Assembly: GCA_021772235.1 (NCBI GenBank)
Contig: JAJFMI010000170.1
Coordinates: 1-23,370, forward strand
Origin: Chlamydiota bacterium
GTDB taxonomy: Bacteria > Chlamydiota > Chlamydiia > Chlamydiales > JAJFMI01
Length of the DNA stretch: 23,370 nucleotides
Reading direction: 5' to 3'
The position numbers and the translations under genes were made by a program. Positions 15,219 through 22,866 of the stretch are shown here, piece after piece. Position 1 is the first letter of the stretch. Each line of letters begins with the position of its first letter. The notes under the pieces are model-generated. The model saw nothing but the letters and a program-made list of their open reading frames with translations, did not search any database and had not been told where the DNA came from.

Positions 15219-17066
15219 TTATTGTAAATTCATTGTGTTTGAATTTATTAATTCCATGTTTTGGATTGACATGCTTGGTGATGTCATGTTTACAAAATCT
15301 GCATTATCACAGGTAACTTTTCCATCGATAATAATTTGATTATTTCCTTGAAAATTCACCCCAAAGCTCTCAGAAAAAATCATGTTAGTCTTTCCTCCTT
15401 CAATAAAACAGATCATGTCAGTTGCGTTTATTGTAAGGTCTCGTGAATTAAAGAGATTGAAGTCCGCTTGAACATTGAATATTCCTGTTGTTGCATTGAT
15501 TGCACTATTTATGATCGTTACAGGAGCTAGTGTGTGCACGGCATATGGAGCATTGAAGGTAATCGTGTTGCCGCCTTCAGTTACTCCGATGTAGATGAAA
15601 TTAGACGAGATCATAATCGCGTAATCAGCATTTAGCGTTAGGCTTCCTGTTGAAGCGCTCAAAGCGCTGTACTTAAAATTACTCATAAATTCGATGTTGC
15701 CTAAGGAACTGTCTGCTGAGCTAGTATCAATGATTACGTTGGCATTGTCTAATGCTGCGTAGAGATCATCAAGAGCAAGTAGAGCCGTTGGGAGGGTTGC
15801 CGCGTAAGTATTGGGTGTTCCATCGTCAAAGGATCCACCTGCTGAAGGTGTGTTAGAAATTTGAATGTTAGAAGGGTCGATTAAAAAGATTCCAGCTTTG
15901 CCATTTTCAGCTTTAGTATCAACGCTGCCTTCATATTTCCATCCATTTTTTCCGGAAATTTCAATAAAGCCGCCATCGCCGCTCAGGTTGCCGCCGGTTG
16001 TAGAAGCAGTACCTGAAAAAGTCGTCTGTTCATCAGACCAAACGATGATTTTTCCACCTGAGCCTTCTGTTAGCCCATCAGCAATAAGAGAAGCACCACT
16101 TGCAACTGTGGTTTTTTTTGCATTTTGAATGGAGGGGTCATTACCCTTTGTGCCGCCCCCAATAAAAATGGAACCGCCCCCATTATTTGCAGAGAGGTCG
16201 ATGATCGCCTCTTCGCCAATAGAGACTTCAACACCTAAAATTTTTGCTTCCGCAAATGAATTATTGGCGATAATTTTACTCGATTTTTCTGCGAGCACCT
16301 TCCCATTTTCTGCTTGTAAGAGAATTTGTCCACCTTCTGTAGAGATAGATGTGGCATCAATAAGTCCGCTGTGTCGGATCGCAACAGAATAGGGATTTCC
16401 TTTTGCATGAAGTGTGACAGCTTGGGCAATGATCTCTCCAGAATTCTCTATTTTGCCTATTTCGCTTGCGTTCATCTCGACAGCAAATTTTTTCGCATTA
16501 TGAGGACAGATCACGATCTTATCTGCAGCACCTAAAGTAGCGGTTCCGTTTGGAGCGTGCATAGAACCTGCATTTTCAATAGTTGTTGAAAGAAGATAGA
16601 TATCTCCGTGAAGCGCTTCAATCGATCCAAGGTTTACAATAGATCTTTCTCCCCCTGCAAAATGGAGGGGCTCATTTAGTAGAAAAGCTTCTTGGTTTAC
16701 AAGTTCCTGCGTTGTGGCTAAAAAGCCTCCAACTCGTACTTTCGCGTCTTTCCCAATCAATATGCCGTTCGGATTGAGAAAGAAAACATTTCCATTAGAT
16801 TCTAAAGAGCCTAAAATTTCTGTTGGGTCATGGGTGACACGGTTAAGAACCGTCGAAAGGCTATTTGGCTGAATAAATTGAACTTTGTCGCCATGAGGGA
16901 TTGAAAAACGCTCCCAATTGATGTGAGATTTTTCAGTAAAAGTCTCAATGGCAAGGCCTTTTGCATCTTGCGTAAATTTTGCATTGCCGCTCACTACTTG
17001 TGGATTCACTTGGTGACCCATTAAGGTCCCAAAGATAAAAAGAGAGAGAAAATTGAGATGTTTCAT
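15219..17066 (-). CDS. TpsA2: short two-partner-secretion exoprotein, paralogue of TpsA1
   Basis: A 615-aa exoprotein co-linear with the first 400 residues of TpsA1. It has a signal peptide (KHLNFLSLFIFGTLMG), the TPS domain with QVVSGNAKFTQ, WERFSIPHGD, VLNRVTHDPTEILG and NPNGILIG (NPNG 98-101), then the shared module GGGSIFIGGGTKGN, LIADGLTEGSGGKIIVWSD, GDGGFIEISGK and LIDPSNIQIS. After that only about 200 residues of beta-rich sequence remain, and the four-Cys tail of TpsA1 is absent. ATG 17066 has AGGA 5 nt upstream, overlapping the TpsB stop, so it is coupled to TpsB; an in-frame TTG at 17087 lacks such support. It could be a secreted short adhesin or a copy that lost its distal part. 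The end is an ordinary stop; no downstream remnant fits in the 37-nt gap. Confidence 0.83.
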   Translation of the reverse strand: MKHLNFLSLFIFGTLMGHQVNPQVVSGNAKFTQDAKGLAIETFTEKSHINWERFSIPHGDKVQFIQPNSLSTVLNRVTHDPTEILGSLESNGNVFFLNPNGILIGKDAKVRVGGFLATTQELVNQEAFLLNEPLHFAGGERSIVNLGSIEALHGDIYLLSTTIENAGSMHAPNGTATLGAADKIVICPHNAKKFAVEMNASEIGKIENSGEIIAQAVTLHAKGNPYSVAIRHSGLIDATSISTEGGQILLQAENGKVLAEKSSKIIANNSFAEAKILGVEVSIGEEAIIDLSANNGGGSIFIGGGTKGNDPSIQNAKKTTVASGASLIADGLTEGSGGKIIVWSDEQTTFSGTASTTGGNLSGDGGFIEISGKNGWKYEGSVDTKAENGKAGIFLIDPSNIQISNTPSAGGSFDDGTPNTYAATLPTALLALDDLYAALDNANVIIDTSSADSSLGNIEFMSNFKYSALSASTGSLTLNADYAIMISSNFIYIGVTEGGNTITFNAPYAVHTLAPVTIINSAINATTGIFNVQADFNLFNSRDLTINATDMICFIEGGKTNMIFSESFGVNFQGNNQIIIDGKVTCDNADFVNMTSPSMSIQNMELINSNTMNLQ

Positions 17067-17073
17067 AAAGTTC

Positions 17074-18891
17074 CTAATAGTTAGCAATCACCCCTAAATG
17101 CCACCTTCCAAATGAGGCATTTGGTTCAAACTGCGTTTTGTTTAGTTTAATTCCGTAATCGATTCGAACATAAAGATGTGGATCGACAACAAGTCGCAAG
17201 CCGGGTCCAATACCGCCAAGCCAGTCGAAGTTTTTGATTCCTGGAGTTTTGATGTGATCCCATCCTGCGCCATAATCCATGAAGGCAAGAAGACGGAAAT
17301 ACTTTCTGATTGCAGGTGTGATGAGCTCAATACTTCCTAAAAGACCGTTGTCTTTGTTGACATCTCTGTAATCATAGCCGCGGACAGTATCATAACCTCC
17401 GAGACCAAACTGCTCACTAGCAAGAAGATTTGCAGAAGAAAATTGTGCTTTTAAATTGAGGGCAAGGCCAAAATCTTTAGGCAGACGAAAGTAAGGTTTT
17501 GCTGCTACATTTGCGTAAATATAACTGTTGTCACCCTTGTAGCGAAGTGATTCAAAATCGGCTCGCGACTGATCGTTAAAAATGCTTCCCGGCATTGCAT
17601 AGACACCAGCTTCAATTGGCACCTTAATATTCTCACGCTCATAAACTCCAAAATAGGTAAGAGCAAATTGAGAGATCAAAGTTGTACTTCCAATCAAAAG
17701 TTGATCACCAAATACGAGATTTGTATTGGTGCTTTTGAAGTCGACACCATAGGAAATGTCATGAACATAACTCTGACCTAAAGCATTTAAAGGGCGAGTG
17801 TAGCGCCCACTTACCTGCCAAGAATGTCCTTTATTGCGCATGTTATCAATTTCCGTTTTCGGCTTGAACTTGGAGTATCCGCCATAAAAAGTCAGAAGAT
17901 TTTTCCCGGCAAAGGGAATTGCATAACTGCCGGTAGTAGACCAGTAACGATTGAAGTTTGTGGATTCAGTCAATTGAAAAGTGAGAATATGACCGAGATT
18001 CCATACGTTTCCCCAATTAAAACCGGCAAAAATCCGGCCCTTGCCAGTAGATTCAATTCCCGTGTTATCTGCACCTGCATAAATCTGAAAAGATCTGCGA
18101 TCCCGCACAATGTAGTCGACATCTGTTGTGAGCTCTTCACTACCTGGTTTAAATAGTACTGAGGCGTCCCTGAAGGGGTTTTTGTTGATCCAATAAAGAT
18201 CGTTTGCGATGACACTTGTATCAACAAAGTCACATGAGCTTAGGTCGATCAAATCCTGAATAACACAAGTTGAAAAATGGGTGTTGCAATTGATAGAAAC
18301 AGTTCCAACGGTACTCTCATGAACCTGAAAAAGAATTTCGCCACTATCTAGTTTTTGTTCAGGAGTCGTGATGAGAACAAAAGGGCGTGAATTTTCAAGA
18401 TAAAAAGTAGAAAGAGTCTCTTTTAAACAGTTGATCTGCTCAGGACAAATTCCCTTCCCAATATATGGACGTAAAACCTTAGCAAGTTTTTTTATACTGC
18501 AGGGAAGCGAAAGCCCTCTTACCTCTATGTCGCATTGAATGATGGCTGGACCATCTCTGCAATAGGGAGATTCAACAATAATTTTATGAATCACCCCTTC
18601 GGAGCAGTTCTCTGTAACTGGACAGCAAGACTTAGTTGGCTCTTCATCAATCGGCGGTAACCCGCGATCTTCTGGGGGAGTAATGCTTTTTTGTTCTTTT
18701 TCAGCTTTTTTTAATGAATCAACTGGCTGAAGATCTTGAGTTTGAATGTAGTCTTCTTGAAGACCAGGTGAGCTTTCAAGAGGGGAATTTAAAAAGCTTT
18801 CAGGAAGCTCTTCATGAAGGGGAGTGAGCTCTTCACAGAATAGATGTCCTGCAGCAAGAAAAGTTGCAATAAATAATATTTTCGTAAGCAT
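17074..18891 (-). CDS. TpsB: FhaC/ShlB-type two-partner-secretion outer-membrane transporter
   Basis: A 605-aa Omp85-superfamily pore that would export the two TpsA proteins across the outer membrane. Order: signal peptide (MLTKILFIATFLAAG), an acidic Pro-rich linker (about 20-95), POTRA-like domains (about 98-270; ILFQVHEST, TVGTVSIN) and a 16-strand-type barrel (about 270-605) with the diagnostic VRGY (503-506, in GGYDTVRGYDYRD), AFMDYG and a C-terminal strand ending in Tyr. Length matches FhaC/ShlB relatives. All 12 cysteines are at 19-220 (89, 90, 96, 111, 120, 131, 149, 155, 202, 209, 220 in the mature protein) and none in the barrel, unlike proteobacterial TpsB as I know them. It is the first gene of the operon; no strong SD is visible before ATG 18891. 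Confidence 0.88.
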   Translation of the reverse strand: MLTKILFIATFLAAGHLFCEELTPLHEELPESFLNSPLESSPGLQEDYIQTQDLQPVDSLKKAEKEQKSITPPEDRGLPPIDEEPTKSCCPVTENCSEGVIHKIIVESPYCRDGPAIIQCDIEVRGLSLPCSIKKLAKVLRPYIGKGICPEQINCLKETLSTFYLENSRPFVLITTPEQKLDSGEILFQVHESTVGTVSINCNTHFSTCVIQDLIDLSSCDFVDTSVIANDLYWINKNPFRDASVLFKPGSEELTTDVDYIVRDRRSFQIYAGADNTGIESTGKGRIFAGFNWGNVWNLGHILTFQLTESTNFNRYWSTTGSYAIPFAGKNLLTFYGGYSKFKPKTEIDNMRNKGHSWQVSGRYTRPLNALGQSYVHDISYGVDFKSTNTNLVFGDQLLIGSTTLISQFALTYFGVYERENIKVPIEAGVYAMPGSIFNDQSRADFESLRYKGDNSYIYANVAAKPYFRLPKDFGLALNLKAQFSSANLLASEQFGLGGYDTVRGYDYRDVNKDNGLLGSIELITPAIRKYFRLLAFMDYGAGWDHIKTPGIKNFDWLGGIGPGLRLVVDPHLYVRIDYGIKLNKTQFEPNASFGRWHLGVIANY

Positions 18892-18923
18892 GATTTTTTT
18901 TCTTTATGTTCTTGTGTTTTACC

Positions 18924-18981
18924 AAAAAAAAAATCATTAAGCAAGCTCAATTATAACTTACATCAAACGAAAACCTGCTTA
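18924..18981 (-). terminator. Possible terminator after the SprT-like gene
   Basis: On the minus strand TAAGCAGG (18981-18974, including the stop codon) pairs with CTTGCTTA (18945-18938) as an 8-bp stem with one G-U and a long loop, then 4 nt and T10 (18933-18924). The loop contains a perfect TATAAT (18955-18950) without a matching -35, so the TpsB promoter might also sit here. Loop length makes this uncertain. Confidence 0.38.
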
Positions 18982-20001
18982 TTTCAAAAACAGTTTAGTT
19001 GATTTTGTTTTAGAAATCCCATGGCGAATATTGAGTTTGTGCCCGGTTTTTTTGCCGGCGAGGTTGCCCTCTGCGTGATTGACGATGCGAGAATAAAAAG
19101 TGCGTAGGTTGGGGTAGGCGAGAGGAATCGCTTTTTGCAAGGCAAAGTCGATTTTGACAAGAGCGCGTTCATGATCTGCTTCTGTCTTTTTCGCTTTTTC
19201 ACAGAAGCCTTCGGCAATGCCGCGAAAAAATGAATTTTTCGCTGCTAGACCAGAGAGGTGGGGCTCGTTTTTATATAGGTGATCGAGTTCATTTGAAAGA
19301 AAGTGCGCGACATATTCGGCGATTTCCACATGGAGGCGCTGGCCAAAAATCTCTAAAGTCTTTCTGCAAAAGATGGGTTGTACGCCATAGGTGCGGAGGA
19401 TTTGTGCGATCGCTTTGTGTTTTGTTGAGGCGCGTTTAAAAGAAAAGATGCGACGCATCACCATATCACTTTCTTCTTCAAGATCATGTTTAAGGAGCAT
19501 CTCTTGCGCTTTGAGTGCAGCGTTTTCTGCTTCATGAGCGTTTGTACTTTCAGCAAGCGCGAGGAGTTTTTTGATTTTTGTCGCCATGCGACTCTCTTGT
19601 ACAAGCGGTCCCGTTGCCTTTCCAATTTCGGGGGGAAAACCATACTCTTTGCAGATGGCGCGAAAAATTTTGCCATGGGAAAGATCGCCAAATCGCAGAT
19701 AGGCGATGAGGTGGGCAAGCTCATGACGCAGAATATCACGAAAATTTTTGGCCGATTTGTGAATACCAATTTCCATATGTTCGGGATCAAAGTAGCCAAG
19801 GCGTGTGTCGTCTTCAAAGATGAGAAATTGGATGCGGTAAAGATAATTGTTCCAAACAAGATGTTTCCCGCGTAGGTGCAACTGCATCTCTTGCTTCATA
19901 ATCTGATGCGCTGCAAGTTTTATCTCGCGCAGTTTTTTTTCTGGGTAAATGAATGTTGCGATTGGTTGACTCCTGTATTGCGGGGGGTTACAATAGAGCA
20001 T
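18979..20001 (-). CDS. SprT-like zinc metalloprotein with DUF2786
   Basis: A protein of up to 340 aa. Residues about 45-125 form a SprT-type domain with the zinc motif HELAH (His93, Glu94, His97) and a third His109 in GDLSHGKIF, the arrangement of SprT/Spartan proteases. Residues about 140-175 match DUF2786 (KIKKLLALAESTNAHEAENA, then AQEMLL), and about 180-310 form an alpha/beta region of unknown role. Substrate is unknown; SprT relatives act on DNA-protein crosslinks, but nothing here proves that. The start is uncertain: ATG 20001 has no SD and its first 12 codons contain the thyX promoter of the other strand; AGGAG lies 7 nt before an ATC at 19962, and the next ATG is codon 35. The gene diverges from thyX with 22 bp between the annotated starts. 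Confidence 0.75.
   Translation of the reverse strand: MLYCNPPQYRSQPIATFIYPEKKLREIKLAAHQIMKQEMQLHLRGKHLVWNNYLYRIQFLIFEDDTRLGYFDPEHMEIGIHKSAKNFRDILRHELAHLIAYLRFGDLSHGKIFRAICKEYGFPPEIGKATGPLVQESRMATKIKKLLALAESTNAHEAENAALKAQEMLLKHDLEEESDMVMRRIFSFKRASTKHKAIAQILRTYGVQPIFCRKTLEIFGQRLHVEIAEYVAHFLSNELDHLYKNEPHLSGLAAKNSFFRGIAEGFCEKAKKTEADHERALVKIDFALQKAIPLAYPNLRTFYSRIVNHAEGNLAGKKTGHKLNIRHGISKTKSTKLFLK
19966..19994 (+). promoter_or_regulatory. Promoter for thyX-tyrP operon
   Basis: TTGACT (19966-19971), a 17-nt spacer and TACAAT (19989-19994) are close to consensus, with a start point near 20001 and a 23-nt leader to the thyX ATG. The spacer includes a G6 run (19982-19987). The element lies inside the 5' end of the annotated SprT-like gene on the other strand. 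Confidence 0.72.
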
Positions 20002-20023
20002 TATCGATCAATCACGGATTTTT

Positions 20024-21649
20024 ATGGAGCATCAAGAAGAATTTACCCCTGAACAGAGCAAAATTTTAGAGATGTATGTCTCCAACCTAGATAGCAATAT
20101 TTTCGTTCTGCGAAATTTGCCAGAAGTCATAAAGGGCGCGCTCTTTTCGCGCTATTCGCGTTCTGTCTTAGGGCTGCGATCGCTTCTGTTAAAAGATTTT
20201 ATTTTGAATGAAGAGATGGCCTTTGATTCAATTGTCGGGGAGCCGGTAACAAATGCGGGCGATGAGCAGTTTGTCGCAATTAAGAAGGCGCAGAATTTTT
20301 ACGATCGCATTTTGGATGGTTATGGCGATGATTCGATCGGAGAATTGGGTGGCACGCACCTGGCGATTGAAAACGTTTCTATGATTGCTGCCAAAGTTAT
20401 TGAAGATTGCCGCATTGGTGGGTCTCCTTTGGAAAAATCGACACGGTACATTTATTTTGATCAAAAGGTAAATGGCAAATTTCTCTTTTATCGCGAGCCG
20501 GTGATCATGACAAGCGCCTATCGCGATCTTTATCTCGAAACATGCGACATGTTATTTGAAACTTATGGCCGTTTGATTCCGCCGCTGACAGAAAAAATTG
20601 AAAAAACATTTCCCAAAGAGCCTGATGTTTCCCAATTTGCCTACAATGCCGCCTTGCGCGCAAAAGTTTTGGATTGCCTGCGCGGTCTTCTTCCCGCGAG
20701 CACGATGACCAATATGGGTGTTTATGGAAATGGACGCTTTTTTGAAAGCTTGATTGCAAAATTGCAGTGTTCGCCTCTGGCAGAATTGCAAGAGTCGGGA
20801 CGAAAAAGTTATCAAGAGCTTTCCAAAGTCATTCCCTCTTTTGTGAGACGCGCTGATCCTACGCACAAAAATCAGCTCTCCTATTTTGAATATCAAGAGC
20901 GCTTGAATCATGAAATCAGCACACAAGTCTCGCATTTAAAAGAGCTTGAGCCGATGAATGAAGCTGGCGTACGTTTGATTGATTATGATGCGGATGCACC
21001 GGAAAAAGTGGCTGCAGCACTTCTCTTTTCAGGCTCGAATGCCGGACTGCACGAACTGCAAGAGCATGCACAAGGAATGGAACGTATTGAGCGCGAAAAA
21101 CTTTTCCGCTCCATCACATCCATTCGTGAAAATCGCCGCCATAAATCACCGCGCGCCTTAGAGCACGCCTCATTTACCTTTGAAATTTGCGCCGACTATG
21201 GCATCTATCGCGATTTGCAGCGCCACCGTATGTTAACGCAAGAGAAACAACTGCTTACCTGTGATTACAATTACTACCTACCTGAAGAAATTGTTGGAAC
21301 GGAATTTGAAGCCGATTATCACAAAGCGATGCAAGAGGCAAAAGTAGCCTTTGACACAATGGCAAAAGCATTGCCAGAAGAGGCGCAATATGCGGTGCCA
21401 ATGGCCTACAATATCCATTGGTATTTCAAAGTGAATTTGCGCGCCTTGCAGTGGATTTGCGAATTGCGCTCTTCACCAGCGGGACATCCGATGTATCGCC
21501 TAGTTGCCCAAGAGATGGCAAAGCAAGTTTCACAAGTCTTTCCCGAATTTGAATCCTTCTTCGGTTTTGTTGATTACGACGGCTATCAACTTGGACGACT
21601 TGGACAAGAAATTCGCCTCGTTGAGAAGATGCAAGCGAGACGTCCATGA
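20024..21649 (+). CDS. thyX: ThyX, flavin-dependent thymidylate synthase (double-domain form)
   Basis: A 541-aa protein made of two ThyX domains in tandem, about twice the size of classical ThyX (about 220-250 aa). ThyX makes dTMP from dUMP with methylene-THF and reduced FAD. The N-terminal copy has GDDSIGELGG and the motif region CRIGGSPLEKSTRY (129-142), retaining STRY but not RHR. The C-terminal copy has SPRALEHASFTFEI and DLQRHR (Arg400, His401, Arg402), retaining RHR but not STRY. Chlamydial ThyX proteins are known to be long and at least one was reported active. There is only a weak CGGA before the ATG. It heads an operon with two permeases; its stop overlaps the first one's ATG (ATGA). 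It is probably the only dTMP synthase, but that cannot be judged from this window. Confidence 0.93.
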   Translation: MEHQEEFTPEQSKILEMYVSNLDSNIFVLRNLPEVIKGALFSRYSRSVLGLRSLLLKDFILNEEMAFDSIVGEPVTNAGDEQFVAIKKAQNFYDRILDGYGDDSIGELGGTHLAIENVSMIAAKVIEDCRIGGSPLEKSTRYIYFDQKVNGKFLFYREPVIMTSAYRDLYLETCDMLFETYGRLIPPLTEKIEKTFPKEPDVSQFAYNAALRAKVLDCLRGLLPASTMTNMGVYGNGRFFESLIAKLQCSPLAELQESGRKSYQELSKVIPSFVRRADPTHKNQLSYFEYQERLNHEISTQVSHLKELEPMNEAGVRLIDYDADAPEKVAAALLFSGSNAGLHELQEHAQGMERIEREKLFRSITSIRENRRHKSPRALEHASFTFEICADYGIYRDLQRHRMLTQEKQLLTCDYNYYLPEEIVGTEFEADYHKAMQEAKVAFDTMAKALPEEAQYAVPMAYNIHWYFKVNLRALQWICELRSSPAGHPMYRLVAQEMAKQVSQVFPEFESFFGFVDYDGYQLGRLGQEIRLVEKMQARRP

Positions 21650-22866
21650 CCGCTAAACACGGAAGCGTTATTGGTGGCATGTTGCTCATTACAGGAAGTT
21701 GTATTGGAGCAGGAATGCTCGCGCTTCCTATTTTGACGGGCTTAGCAGGGTTTTATCCAACACTGCTGATGTTTTTTCTCGCTTGGGCGTTTATGACGAC
21801 AACAGCTCTTCTGCTTGTTGAAGTAAATGGTTGGCACAAAAAACCGGTAAATCTTCTGACAATGGTTGGAGAGACGCTGGGAAAAACGGGGCGCGCCTTA
21901 AGTTGGCTGCTCTATCTTTTGCTTTTCTATTCGCTCCTTGTTGCTTACATGACATTAAGTGGCAATCATGTGCACTCATTTGCGGATCACCTGCTTGGAA
22001 TGCATATCCCTGATTACGTCGGCACACTCTTTTTTGTTCTGCTTTTTGGCTGGCTCATCTTTTTAGGAACACGCGCTGTTGATTATCTCAACCGCCTCCT
22101 GATGGTGGGAAAAATCATTGCATTTCTGCTTTTAGTATTTATCGGAGTGCGCTACATGCAACCCGATCTGCTCTTGCAGAGCAATCTCTCTCTCGCTTTT
22201 TTCTCACTTCCCGTGTTGATCATCTCTTTTGGCTTTCACAATATGATTCCCACGCTCACCAATTACATGAAAGGAGACACCGCACGTGTAAAAAAAGCGA
22301 TCTTAGCTGGATCTGTTTTTACACTTGTGCTCTACCTTGTTTGGGAGATATTGGTTTTGGGAATTTTGTCAGGAGGCGAAATTCTCTCTGCATTCAAAGA
22401 TGATATCGATGCGGCACAAGCGCTAAAAAATCTGCTCAAAGCGCCATCCCTAGGAATTACTGCGCAAGCCCTTGCATTCTTCGCTGTTTTGACATCACTT
22501 CTTGCCCAATCACTTGGTCTTTCACACTTTATTGCCGACGGATTAAAAATTTCCCATGGCGATCGCCGTGAAAACCCGTGGACAGCACTTTTAGCACTCT
22601 TGCCACCGCTAATTTTTACCATGCTTTTTCCGCAGCTCTTCTTCGAAGCGATCAACTTTGCCGGTGGTATTTGCGCTGTTATACTCTTTGGTATTTTTCC
22701 CGTAATGATGGTTTGGATCGGGCGTTATCGCGATAAAAAAGAGGGGAGTTACCGCCACTTTGCAGGCAAAGGATCTCTCTCCCTTATTTTTCTCTTTGCC
22801 CTCTTTATCTTTTTCTACCAACTCAGCCAGATGCTCGGCTTACAAATTTTTGCAAGGCCAGGTTGA
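21646..22866 (+). CDS. tyrP: TyrP-type aromatic amino acid permease, copy 1
   Basis: A 406-aa inner-membrane protein of the HAAAP (TyrP/Mtr) family with about 11 hydrophobic segments. The first membrane segment carries the family glycine motif GSCIGAGMLALPI; further marks are VDYLNRLLMVGKI, ISFGFHNMIPTLTNYM and AVLTSLLAQSLGLSHF. It would import tyrosine or tryptophan by proton symport. Tandem tyrP copies are typical of Chlamydia. It is translationally coupled at both ends, by ATGA to thyX and by TTGA to the second permease. Which aromatic acid it carries cannot be read from the sequence. Confidence 0.9.
   Translation: MTAKHGSVIGGMLLITGSCIGAGMLALPILTGLAGFYPTLLMFFLAWAFMTTTALLLVEVNGWHKKPVNLLTMVGETLGKTGRALSWLLYLLLFYSLLVAYMTLSGNHVHSFADHLLGMHIPDYVGTLFFVLLFGWLIFLGTRAVDYLNRLLMVGKIIAFLLLVFIGVRYMQPDLLLQSNLSLAFFSLPVLIISFGFHNMIPTLTNYMKGDTARVKKAILAGSVFTLVLYLVWEILVLGILSGGEILSAFKDDIDAAQALKNLLKAPSLGITAQALAFFAVLTSLLAQSLGLSHFIADGLKISHGDRRENPWTALLALLPPLIFTMLFPQLFFEAINFAGGICAVILFGIFPVMMVWIGRYRDKKEGSYRHFAGKGSLSLIFLFALFIFFYQLSQMLGLQIFARPG

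Noticed and set aside
15219..15260. TpsA2 as a frameshifted pseudogene fused to TpsA1
   Set aside because: It ends in a clean stop, and the next 37 nt carry an SD and the start of TpsA1, which has its own signal peptide and full TPS domain.
18950..18955. Perfect TATAAT as the TpsB promoter
   Set aside because: No -35-like hexamer at 16-18 nt; noted only within the terminator entry.
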